NCBI GenBank assembly: GCA_950097035.1
Contig: CATNDT010000003.1
Location: 1-52,253, forward strand
Source: an uncultured Oscillibacter sp.
GTDB taxonomy: Bacteria > Bacillota > Clostridia > Oscillospirales > Oscillospiraceae
DNA length: 52,253 bases
Reading direction: 5' to 3'
The notes under the pieces were generated by a model. The model was not told where the DNA came from. It did no database searches and saw only the letters and a list, made by a program, of their open reading frames with translations. Position numbers and translations under genes: made by a program. Shown here one piece after another: positions 1 to 8,187 of this stretch. Numbering within the stretch: position 1 is the stretch's first letter; each line of letters begins with the position of its first letter.

Positions 1-1
1 A

Positions 2-622
2 GCCCGGGATTTTGGCGGCATTTTGCTGGTGGTGTCCAATCCGGTGGACGTACTGACCTATGCAGCCTGGAAGCTCTCCGGCTATCCCCGGCAGCGGGTC
101 ATCGGCTCCGGCACCGTGTTGGATACCGGACGTCTCAAACAGCTGCTGGGCGCGGAGCTGGGGGTGGACAGCCGCAATGTCCACGCCTTTATCATCGGTG
201 AGCACGGCGACAGTGAGCTGGCGGTGTGGAGCGAGGCCAATGTATCAGGATTGGACCTGGAGGATTTTTGCCATATCCGGGGCAAAACCCTTGCCGGGCC
301 GGACCGGGAGCGAATCTATCGGGAGGTCCGGGACAGTGCCTATGAGATCATCCAACGAAAGGGCGCCACCTATTACGGTATTGCCATGGCGGTTGGACGC
401 ATTGCGGAGTGCATTGTCAGGGATGAGCACGCGGTTTTGCCGGTTTCCGTGGTGCCGGAGGGGCAGTATGGCCTGCACGGCCTGGCACTGAGTCTTCCGT
501 CCATTGTGGGGCGAAACGGTGTGGAGGAGATCCTGGAGATCTCGCTGAGCGAAGAGGAGCGCCGGGACCTGGAGAACTCCACCCTGCAGATGCGGGAGGC
601 TATTGCGTCACTGGAGCTGTAG
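2..622 (+). CDS. ldh: L-lactate dehydrogenase, C-terminal part (truncated by window start)
   Basis: Translation LVVSNPVDVLTYAAWKLSGYP..VIGSGTVLDTGRL..IIGEHGDSELAVWS is the LDH/malate dehydrogenase-type signature; reading frame open to window edge. Confidence 0.93.
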   Translation, partial: ARDFGGILLVVSNPVDVLTYAAWKLSGYPRQRVIGSGTVLDTGRLKQLLGAELGVDSRNVHAFIIGEHGDSELAVWSEANVSGLDLEDFCHIRGKTLAGPDRERIYREVRDSAYEIIQRKGATYYGIAMAVGRIAECIVRDEHAVLPVSVVPEGQYGLHGLALSLPSIVGRNGVEEILEISLSEEERRDLENSTLQMREAIASLEL

Positions 623-761
623 CGCATTTAAATGGCCGGGGGGAGGCGGCGGGTGTTTTTTCATGGCTTACGCGCCGTCAGATCAACAGAGGCCGTCCGG
701 CGTTATTTTCCCATAGCGCGATACAAGAAGGTAACAATCTGCCCGCGGGTACAATCGGTGG

Positions 762-1310
762 TCACTCCGAAAGTGGAACCGGATATAAGGCCATTTTCAG
801 CGGCCCATAAAGCCGCTTTGCAGTATCCTTTTCCGTGTTTTTGTCAATGGCGGACTTGGCGTCAGAATCCAGCTTGAAATAGAAATGCTGTTCAACCATG
901 CCCGCAAAGGAATCCTCATATTCGCTGGTACCCGGATAAAGCGCACGGATTGTAAGCTCGTAAATACAGTCGGTGTTGCCGTTTGTCATCTGCGCAAAAG
1001 CGGAGAAAGGAATCGTAGTCGTTTCACCGGGCTTCACTAAGACGGAATTGCAGCCATGTTCATCGCGCTCCAGCATTCCATCTACAAAATGGTCATGGTC
1101 GCCCCACCAGTTGGAAAAACCGCCTTCATAAACCGCTTCCCCATCTACTTTCTCAAGCTCATCACTGGGCCAACACGCTCCAAGCCATATATTGATGTAA
1201 TAAGTTGCATTTCCGCTGGCAGTAAGGGTTTTGCTGCCGGCATTTCCAATGACCCAAATATCCGTGGGGGCAACTACAGCGTAATGGATTTCCCCCAGTT
1301 TACAATCTGG
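762..1310 (-). pseudogene. Fragment of an unidentified (possibly secreted) protein
   Basis: Minus frame remains open upstream of the listed ORF (..KLGEIHYAVVAPTDIWVIGNAGSKTLTASGNATYYINIWLG..GMLERDEHGCNSVLVKPGETTTIPF..) but reaches a stop codon with no convincing start. Confidence 0.35.
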
Positions 1311-1348
1311 CCTTAACTTAACGATTTACCCGGATTTCTGTATGACTG

Positions 1349-1381
1349 TTAAGGGGGCGAATGCCCCGCATTTGCCCCCTT
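1349..1381 (-). terminator. Hairpin downstream of sigK fragment
   Basis: Inverted repeat aagggggcgaatg-ccccg-catttgccccctt. Confidence 0.5.
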
Positions 1382-1391
1382 ATACTTTATT

Positions 1392-1943
1392 TCATTTTGT
1401 GGGAGACAGGCACTTGCCGTTTGCCCGGGACGGGGGAGGGGACTGCAGCGCCGTCCGCAGCTTTTCCAGCGCCCGCTTTTCGATGCGGGATACATAGCTG
1501 CGGGAGATACCGAAGGACGAGGCAATCTCTCGCTGGGTCAGGGGCACGGTCCCACCCAGACCGTAGCGCAGCCGGATGATTTCCGCTTCCCGGGAAGTCA
1601 GGCATTCCTTTAGCAGCGAATGGAGGCGCAGGGCGTTGTCCCGGTCATGGAGATCTTCCAGCATGGTGTCATCCATTCCCACCACGTCGATCAGCTGCAG
1701 GGCGTTGCCCTCCTTGTCGTTTTCAATGGAGTCAGACAGGGAAACCTCGCCCTGGAGTTTTTTTTGACTGCGGAAATACATTAAAATTTCATTTTCGATG
1801 CACCGTGCGGCATAGGTGGCCAGCCGGGCGCCCTTGGTGGGGTCAAAGCTGGAAATACCCTTAATCAGGCCGATCGTGCCGATAGATATCAAATCCTCCT
1901 GGTCGGCGTTCTGGGTGTAGTATTTCTTGGACGGGTGAAGCAA
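1392..1943 (-). pseudogene. sigK: Sporulation sigma factor SigK, C-terminal part only (regions after ~2.1; N-terminal half missing)
   Basis: KKYYTQNADQEDLISIGTIGLIKGISSFDPTKGARLATYAARCIENEILMYFRSQKKLQGEVSLSDSIENDKEGN..DVVG is SigK-type; homology begins abruptly at about nt 1928. Confidence 0.85.
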
Positions 1944-3556
1944 AGGGAGGGATTGGTCCTATTGAAAGCGGCCTCCCACGGGCCGCCGAATTTCAGGTGG
2001 ATGTTCAAGTGGATTTCCTCTTTGGTGCTGTTCTTTTGGACAACGATTTTGTCCAGGATCGTTGTGACCAGGGCGGAGTGAATGCCGTTTTGGAAGGAAA
2101 GTTCCTGTTCCAGGGCGGCGCGGATTTCCTTCAGCTGTTCCGCCGTCCGCTGACCCTTTTCCGCCTCTGCCTGGAGGGTTTCCAGCCGTTCCTCCAGGGC
2201 CTGGGCCTGTTGGTTGAAACCATCGTTGCGCTGCTTGAACTCCGCTGTGGTGATGACGCCCTCAATGCTCATTTCCAGCAGACGGTCTTTTTTTGCCTGG
2301 ATGGCGGACAAGTCTTCTTCGATGTGCCGGATGTCCTGGGCGTAGTCATGCTCATCAGGGACAGACTGAAGGACGGTCACCACGGCGTCGATAATGGCCT
2401 GTTTGTTTTGCGCCAGCTTGTTGAAGATTTCGGCCATGATTTGGTCTAACTCCACCGTCCGAAGCTGCGGCGCAGAACAGGCCGTCCGGCCCTTGTCCCG
2501 GTAGACCCGGCACTGCCAGACCTCCTTTTCGCCCTTAGCGCTTTTCAGCAGCTGCCGGTGGAAACTGGTCCCGTGCTCCCCGCAGATGATCTTGCCGCTG
2601 TAGGGATAGCGGTTGTGGAACTCCGCCCCGCTCTGGTGAGACATCATTTGCTGGCTCCTTCTTTTGTAAAGAGCATTGGCACGGTCCCACAGCTCCTCCG
2701 ATACGATGGCTGGGATGGACGGGTCCGGGTACATGACCCACTCATCCTCCTCCAGGAAAATCTTCCGCTTGCTGCGGTAGTCCACCGTCTGGGACTTGTT
2801 GGCGCAATACCAGCCCTTATATTTGGGGTTGCAGAGGATGTGCCGGATGGTCAGGACGTTGAAGGCGTTGCCTTTCCGGCTGGTGAAGCCCTCATCATAC
2901 AGCATCTGCGAAATACGTCGGATGCCCATTTGCTGGTTGGCGTAGAGGTCGAAAATCCGCCGCACCACCCGGGCCTCCTCCTCGTTGATGGTGAGAACGC
3001 AATCCTTTTTGTCGTAGCCCCACAGCTTGTCGTTTCCCAGCACATGGCCGTTTTTGATGGCTTGCCGGAAGCCAAATTTCAGCCGTTCGGAGAGCTTGCG
3101 CACCTCGTCCTGGGCCACCCCGGCCATGACCACCAAGCGAAACTCGCTGTCACTGTCTAAAGTGTTGATGTTGTCATTTTGGAAGAGCACCCCTACGTCA
3201 TGCTCCAGCAACTCTTGGGTGTACTGGATGCTGTCCAGGGTGGAACGGGAAAAGCGGGAGATCTCCTTCGTGATGATGAAATCGAACCGTCCTGCTTTGG
3301 CGTCCGCTATCATTCGGTTAAAGCTGTCCCGCTTTTTCGTACTGGTGCCGGAGATGCCCTCGTCCACATAGCCCTGGACGTAGGTCCAATTCCGCTTTTC
3401 CTGAATGAATTGTGTGTAATACTGCACCTGATTTTCCAAACTGTTGAGCTGTTCATCCTTGTCGGTGGAAACTCTGGCGTAGAAGGTCACCCGCAGGGGC
3501 AGGTCGAAGATGGTCTTTCCGTTCCGCATTTCATTTCGTATCCTGAGTACATTCAT
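1889..3556 (-). CDS. Large serine recombinase (resolvase + recombinase + zinc ribbon)
   Basis: FYARVSTDKDEQLNSLENQ, YVDEGISGTSTKKR, ITKEISRFSRSTLD, recombinase domain, zinc ribbon-like CGEHG..CRVY..C; appears full length. Confidence 0.92.
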   Translation of the reverse strand: MNVLRIRNEMRNGKTIFDLPLRVTFYARVSTDKDEQLNSLENQVQYYTQFIQEKRNWTYVQGYVDEGISGTSTKKRDSFNRMIADAKAGRFDFIITKEISRFSRSTLDSIQYTQELLEHDVGVLFQNDNINTLDSDSEFRLVVMAGVAQDEVRKLSERLKFGFRQAIKNGHVLGNDKLWGYDKKDCVLTINEEEARVVRRIFDLYANQQMGIRRISQMLYDEGFTSRKGNAFNVLTIRHILCNPKYKGWYCANKSQTVDYRSKRKIFLEEDEWVMYPDPSIPAIVSEELWDRANALYKRRSQQMMSHQSGAEFHNRYPYSGKIICGEHGTSFHRQLLKSAKGEKEVWQCRVYRDKGRTACSAPQLRTVELDQIMAEIFNKLAQNKQAIIDAVVTVLQSVPDEHDYAQDIRHIEEDLSAIQAKKDRLLEMSIEGVITTAEFKQRNDGFNQQAQALEERLETLQAEAEKGQRTAEQLKEIRAALEQELSFQNGIHSALVTTILDKIVVQKNSTKEEIHLNIHLKFGGPWEAAFNRTNPSLCFTRPRNTTPRTPTRRI

Positions 3557-3725
3557 GAATCTCCGCCTCCTTTGTCAAGCACACAGGATACTGGAAAAGC
3601 TCAGGGAAGTCTATCACAGAATGTACCAAATCCACGGCCTTGGAATAGGTGAAATCGGATATCAGGCCAAGGGAACAAATATGCTCCAGCAGAACGCTGG
3701 CCAGCTCTCGCTGTGCGCTTTCCAA
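3531..3725 (-). CDS. Small ORF overlapping the recombinase start (SHOCT-like leader ORF)
   Basis: 64-aa ORF (HICSLGLISDFTYSKAVDLVHSV) overlapping recombinase start; similar small ORFs commonly precede such recombinases. Confidence 0.45.
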   Translation of the reverse strand: MESAQRELASVLLEHICSLGLISDFTYSKAVDLVHSVIDFPELFQYPVCLTKEAEIHECTQDTK

Positions 3726-3810
3726 ATTGCATCACCTCAGTTCATGGATATGTTTGGAGGGCAAAAAAATGCCGGGCGGATTTCCTCCCGTCCGGCATTT
3801 GCTGAAATAT

Positions 3811-5085
3811 TTATAGAACAGGCAGTTCGTTGACCGGCGGCAGGCAGCTGTGTCCCCGGCAGACATAGAAGGTGGTCTTTCCGTTTTTCAGCGGATACTC
3901 CGCCCCTGGCTCCCGCAGAATGGCCGCCGTTTCCGCCGGAAGCACCAGGGGCAGACAGGCCGCCTCCAATTTTCCGGACAGCACCACGGTCACCTTGGGC
4001 GGCGGATCGCGGTCATCCAGAAGCGCCAGCAGGAACATGGCGTAGCCGGCGGGGTACTGCCTCGTGTCCGCTGCCAGAAAGTCCAACTGCCGCTCCGCCA
4101 GGGGGCCGTAGACTTCCTCGGAAACCAACTGGCTGAGCCGCACCAGGTTCCAGGCCATCAGGGAGTTTCCGCTGGGCATCGCCCCGTCAAAGGTCTCCTT
4201 GGGCCGGAGAATCAGGGACTCGTGATCCTCACTATAGAGATAGAAGCCGCCATGTTCCCGGTCCTGGAATTGTTCACAGGCATCCCGGCAGAGCTCCTCC
4301 GCCCGGGTTCAAATACGTTTGCTCCAGCGTGGCTCCGTACAGTGCCAGCTGGGCGAAGACGCAGGCAGCGTAGTCATCCAGGAACCCCTTTTCACCCCGC
4401 CGCCCGGCCCGGAAGCTGACGTGGAGGGTTTCGCCGTCCCAGAGATGCTTCCATAGGAATCGGTCCGCCCGTTTCGCGGCGTCCAGATAGTTCCGTTCTC
4501 CACCGGCCTGATACAGCCGGCACAGTGCCGCGATCATCAGACTATTCCAGGCGGAGGGAACAGCGGCAAAAGCCCCCGCCGATGTGGTCGAACAGTCCGC
4601 CCCGGACCATCTGCGTCAGCGTCCGCTCCGCCATCTCCAGGCAGTCCCGGTCTCCCCGCCTCCGATGGTACGCCAGAAGAAACAGAAGATTGTGGGGAGA
4701 GGGGAATTTGGGCGCACCGCCAAAGCCGCCGTTTTCCCGGTCAAACAGCCGCTTGTAGAGATGGACGGCGTTCTCCAGTAATTCCGGTTCTGCCCTGCCT
4801 TCCGCCGTGCTTGGGCGGTTCAGCAGGTCCAAGATCTGTTCCGCCGGGCCCAGCAGGGTGGAGCGGTCCCGCTCCCATTTCTCATGGATCAGCGTCAAAA
4901 GCTCCTCAAAGCTTACCATGCCGCCTTGGCGGCGTTTTGGGAAGTAGGTTCCGGCAAAGAAAGGCCGCATTTCCGGCGTCAGGAAGATGCTGGCAGGCCA
5001 CCCGCCGTTTCCGGTGAACGCCTGGCGTGCTGGAGGAGATAGGGGCTGGTTTCATGCTGCAAATGGTTCGGCACAGGTTCACATC
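3811..5085 (-). pseudogene. yyaL: Decayed YyaL-type thioredoxin-domain (DUF255) protein
   Basis: Out-of-frame pieces in order: PNHLQHETSPYLLQHA / FTGNGGWPASIFLTPEMRPFFAGTYFP / GGGF..GGGFCRCS / SAWNSLMIAALCRLY / EHGGFYLYSEDHESLILRPKETFDGAMPSGNSLMAWNL; two internal deletions plus frameshifts. Confidence 0.85.
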
Positions 5086-5095
5086 CTTTTTGCCC

Positions 5096-5959
5096 TTAGG
5101 ATGACTGTGTTTTCGTGGAATTATACCCAGGACGGCCTGTGAAATGCAGGCATCCCTGCGGACAGGCATCCGCGCACTTCCCGCAACGGATGCACTCCGG
5201 AGAGCGGGAGATCTCCTGTAAGGACAGCGCCACCGGACAGGCTTTTTCACAGGCCCCGCAGGAGACGCACCGCTCCTGCTCCCAGTGGATTTGTACCAGG
5301 CTGAAGCGGTTGAACCAGCCGTAAATGGCCCCCAGGGGACACAGGTACTGGCAGAAGGGGCGGAACACCTTCACGGAGAGCAGCACGATTGCAAGCAGAA
5401 TTCCCAGCTTCCAGAGAAACAACCCCCCAGCCTGATTTCTCAGGGCCTCGTTGGCGCCCAGCAGGGGAAGCGCGCCCAGCAGGGTGCCGGAGGGGCAGAG
5501 ATACTTGCAGAAGGCCGGGACCTTGGCAAAGCCCCCGAACAAAAACATGGAGCCGACGCACACCAGGAGGACCAGCACCGCGTACTTTCCGTATTTCAGA
5601 ACGCGGTGGCCTGGCAGACGCTTTTTCTTTTTGAAGAGGGGAATTCTATGAAGCAGGTCCTGCACCAGCCCGAAGGGGCACAGCCAGCCGCAGACAAAGC
5701 GCCCCAGCAGGCTTCCGAACACAAAGAAGAACCCCAGGGCGGCGAAAGGGACCTGAAAGCCCCGCTGGTTCAGCAGGGCCTGTATGGCCCCGATGGGGCA
5801 GGAGGCAATGGCCCCAGGGCAGGAATAGCAGTTCAGGCCCGGCACACAGGCGTATTTCAGGCCGCCCCGGTAAATCTTTCCGTTGAGAAAGCCGTACAGG
5901 TATCCGTTTGTCACGATGGTAAACAGCAGCTGCACGGTCAGTCGAATTTTGTTTCTCAT
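5096..5959 (-). CDS. 4Fe-4S binding membrane protein (NapH/YccM-like)
   Basis: GLNCYSCPGAIASCPIGAIQ, FVCGWLCPFGLVQD, CKYLCPSGTLLG, CQYLCPLGAIYG and two ferredoxin CxxCxxCxxxCP motifs with TM helices. Confidence 0.9.
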   Translation of the reverse strand: MRNKIRLTVQLLFTIVTNGYLYGFLNGKIYRGGLKYACVPGLNCYSCPGAIASCPIGAIQALLNQRGFQVPFAALGFFFVFGSLLGRFVCGWLCPFGLVQDLLHRIPLFKKKKRLPGHRVLKYGKYAVLVLLVCVGSMFLFGGFAKVPAFCKYLCPSGTLLGALPLLGANEALRNQAGGLFLWKLGILLAIVLLSVKVFRPFCQYLCPLGAIYGWFNRFSLVQIHWEQERCVSCGACEKACPVALSLQEISRSPECIRCGKCADACPQGCLHFTGRPGYNSTKTQSS

Positions 5960-5962
5960 CGC

Positions 5963-6115
5963 TCATCCAATCCCGATGCACTCCAGGCAGATCATGACTG
6001 CCTTTCTCCATATTACGGCAAACTGCCCCTGCCAGGCTCCGATTCCGAGAAGGAGAACTCCTGTCAGAGCGCCAAAGGCCCAAATGTGCCGGTTACGGTT
6101 CTTCCAAAAGCTCAT
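5963..6115 (-). CDS. Small membrane protein with CXXC (CD1871A-like)
   Basis: MSFWKNRNRHIWAFGALTGVLLLGIGAWQGQFAVIWRKAVMICLECIGIG; one TM + terminal CLEC, in operon between TlpA-like and 4Fe-4S genes. Confidence 0.75.
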   Translation of the reverse strand: MSFWKNRNRHIWAFGALTGVLLLGIGAWQGQFAVIWRKAVMICLECIGIG

Positions 6116-6701
6116 TGATGAGTTCCTCCCACGCTGATTTTTCCGCGGACCCGACGACACCGCCCAGGTATGCCCCTTCCCCGTCAAAAAAGAAAGTGGT
6201 GGGCACGCCGCTCACACTGGACAGGATCGCCTGGCTGATAGAGTCGTTTGCAAGCAGATGTGGATAGTCCGCCCCGGTCTCCTGGACCAGGCTTTCCACA
6301 AGCGCCGGATCCTCCCCCTCCCATACATCGCTGACAATGCCGATGAGCTGGAACTCCGACCTGTCATATTCCGCTGTCAGCTCCCCCAGTCCCGGCATCT
6401 CGTTCAGGCAGGGATTGCAGTAGGTGGCCCAGACATTGACCATGGTGAGCCTGGACTGGGAGAAGACATCTTGAGAAACCGGATTTCCCTCCAGGTCGGT
6501 CCCCTCGAAGGTGATGTAGATGGGTTCGGTTTCCTCCTCGGAAGACGGCTCTTCCGAAGGGGATGCTTCCTGGGGCTCGCTTACCGAATCCGTTTCGGGA
6601 TCGGGCTCGGCCGGCTGCCCGCCATTGTCCCCGCCGCAGCCGCATAACAGGACCAGCGACAGGATCAGGAGACTTATCAAAATCTTGTGCCGTTTGTTCA
6701 T
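6093..6701 (-). CDS. TlpA/ResA-like thioredoxin-fold lipoprotein
   Basis: Lipoprotein signal (LILSLVLLCGCG) and redoxin motif NVWATYCNPCLNEMPGL, cis-Pro VSGVPTTFF. Confidence 0.9.
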   Translation of the reverse strand: MNKRHKILISLLILSLVLLCGCGGDNGGQPAEPDPETDSVSEPQEASPSEEPSSEEETEPIYITFEGTDLEGNPVSQDVFSQSRLTMVNVWATYCNPCLNEMPGLGELTAEYDRSEFQLIGIVSDVWEGEDPALVESLVQETGADYPHLLANDSISQAILSSVSGVPTTFFFDGEGAYLGGVVGSAEKSAWEELINELLEEP

Positions 6702-6717
6702 ATCTGTTCCTCCGTTT

Positions 6718-7536
6718 TTACAGCTTTGTTTGTCTTGTGAGAATGCACGTTTCAACCCGGTCCGTAATGATGCCCCAGTCCCGCTGGGGATAATAATCCA
6801 GAGCTGGCCGCAGGACCTCCCGGACGTAACCTGCCGTCATCTTCGGTATTGCCAGCTGCGGCCCATACAGGCTGCGGGCCGTGTTCATCTGCCGGGTGAA
6901 GGCGGTGTTGAAGGGCCTGGCCCGCAAAGCGGAGATTAGAGCTGGCGGCGAGATGTCCATGGGGGAGAGCTGTGTGTTGGAGAGGAGTCCCGCTCCGTTG
7001 TCGAAGATTGGGCAGTAGCCGTATTGACCATCTTGCTCAATGACCGCAATGTTGTTCAGATGGCGGTCATCGTTGCAAAACAGGGCGTCGATCTCAAAGA
7101 GCAGGGTCAGGTATTGGGGGAAGAGCTTCAGGCCCGTGATATCCGCTGTCGCCTTCGCCAGATATGCAATCCGTTTTTTATCACTGGAAAGCTGGGTCAG
7201 TTTCTCCCGCAGAGGCTTCCCCAAGTGGCTGGATAGCAGACGGTTGGCGGTGATGAGAGACTGTCCGGGCCGCAGGAAGTTTTTGCTGGAGCAGCCTGTG
7301 CGCTCCCGTCCGTGGACTTGGAAACGCTCCATTCGATAGCGGACAAAGGTAAAGGGCGTCTCTGTTTCAAGATTGCTTCGCTCCAGAAGCACAGAAACAG
7401 CGGTTTCCGCCAATGCCTCATAGCCAAACTGGTCCAGCTTGTACCAGCGGTCTGGCGCCTGGTCGTACCACTTCTCCTGATTCCCTTTGGAGGAGGTCTC
7501 CGCGATTTTTTCATCCGTTACCAGCCGAACCGTCAT
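6718..7536 (-). CDS. HipA-like/CtkA-type kinase-fold protein
   Basis: FEIDALFCNDDRHLNNIAVIEQDGQYGYCPIFDNGAGLL: catalytic NDRHxxN and metal-binding FDNG; ATGA overlap with upstream gene. Confidence 0.75.
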   Translation of the reverse strand: MTVRLVTDEKIAETSSKGNQEKWYDQAPDRWYKLDQFGYEALAETAVSVLLERSNLETETPFTFVRYRMERFQVHGRERTGCSSKNFLRPGQSLITANRLLSSHLGKPLREKLTQLSSDKKRIAYLAKATADITGLKLFPQYLTLLFEIDALFCNDDRHLNNIAVIEQDGQYGYCPIFDNGAGLLSNTQLSPMDISPPALISALRARPFNTAFTRQMNTARSLYGPQLAIPKMTAGYVREVLRPALDYYPQRDWGIITDRVETCILTRQTKL

Positions 7537-8072
7537 TTCAGAACCTCCATGGACAACCACTGTTGGTCCTCCGCCATGCGTCCGCCTGTCTTTTCAATAA
7601 TGGCCAAGGGGCCGTATTCGTCCAATCCCAGGGCCTCCAAATACTCCCGTAGTCCGGCCCGCTGCCGGGGGATACAGCGCTCCTCGAGAAAACGATGGAA
7701 GTCCTCCCAAGAGGGAAGCGGGTTGTTTCCAAAGGCGGTCTTTATGGGAGGAACCGCCTGATTTTCCGCCATTACGGTTTGTTCGGTGAAGTCCGCGTAG
7801 ATCGTGGAGCAGAGTACATCTCCATCGTAGAGCCGCAGGACGCGGACCTCGTGCCCCTGCGCCAGTTGCCGCGACGCAAATTCCGGGCCGCTGAGGTGGC
7901 AGGACAGCGTGATCGTTGCCCCGTCAAAGGCCAGCTCCAACTCGCGATGGTCCCGGTTGATTCCTATCTCCTCCACCCATGAAGTGGGCAAGGTGACCTT
8001 GCAGGTCTTCGAGCCGCTGGAGGCCGTCCCCCCGGCGGAGCTGATGTTAACCTTTGCAATACGCCGTTCCAT
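7533..8072 (-). CDS. AbrB/MazE-like N-terminal domain protein, putative antitoxin of HipA-like partner
   Basis: KTCKVTLPTSWVEEIGINRDHRELELAFDGATITL (swapped-hairpin type) followed by a C-terminal helical segment FHRFLEERCIPRQRAGLREYLEALGLDEYGPLAIIEKTGGRMAEDQQWL; stop overlaps next start (ATGA). Confidence 0.7.
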   Translation of the reverse strand: MERRIAKVNISSAGGTASSGSKTCKVTLPTSWVEEIGINRDHRELELAFDGATITLSCHLSGPEFASRQLAQGHEVRVLRLYDGDVLCSTIYADFTEQTVMAENQAVPPIKTAFGNNPLPSWEDFHRFLEERCIPRQRAGLREYLEALGLDEYGPLAIIEKTGGRMAEDQQWLSMEVLK

Positions 8073-8097
8073 TTCCTCACCTCAATTCTATGATAAC

Positions 8098-8114
8098 ATA
8101 TTCGGTACGAATAT
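8098..8114. promoter_or_regulatory. Palindrome upstream of AbrB-domain gene, operator candidate
   Basis: ATATTCG-GTA-CGAATAT, perfect 7-bp arms, 26 bp upstream of the start. Confidence 0.5.
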
Positions 8115-8124
8115 ACAAGAATAA

Positions 8125-8173
8125 AGCAAACATATTTGGACAGTCCTTCTGCACCCGCCCAAATATGTTTGCT
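8125..8173. terminator. Long perfect hairpin between recombinase and AbrB/HipA-like operon (terminator or operator)
   Basis: AGCAAACATATTTGG (8125-8139) / CCAAATATGTTTGCT (8159-8173), 15-bp perfect arms. Confidence 0.5.
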
Positions 8174-8187
8174 GACTGCTCCTACTA

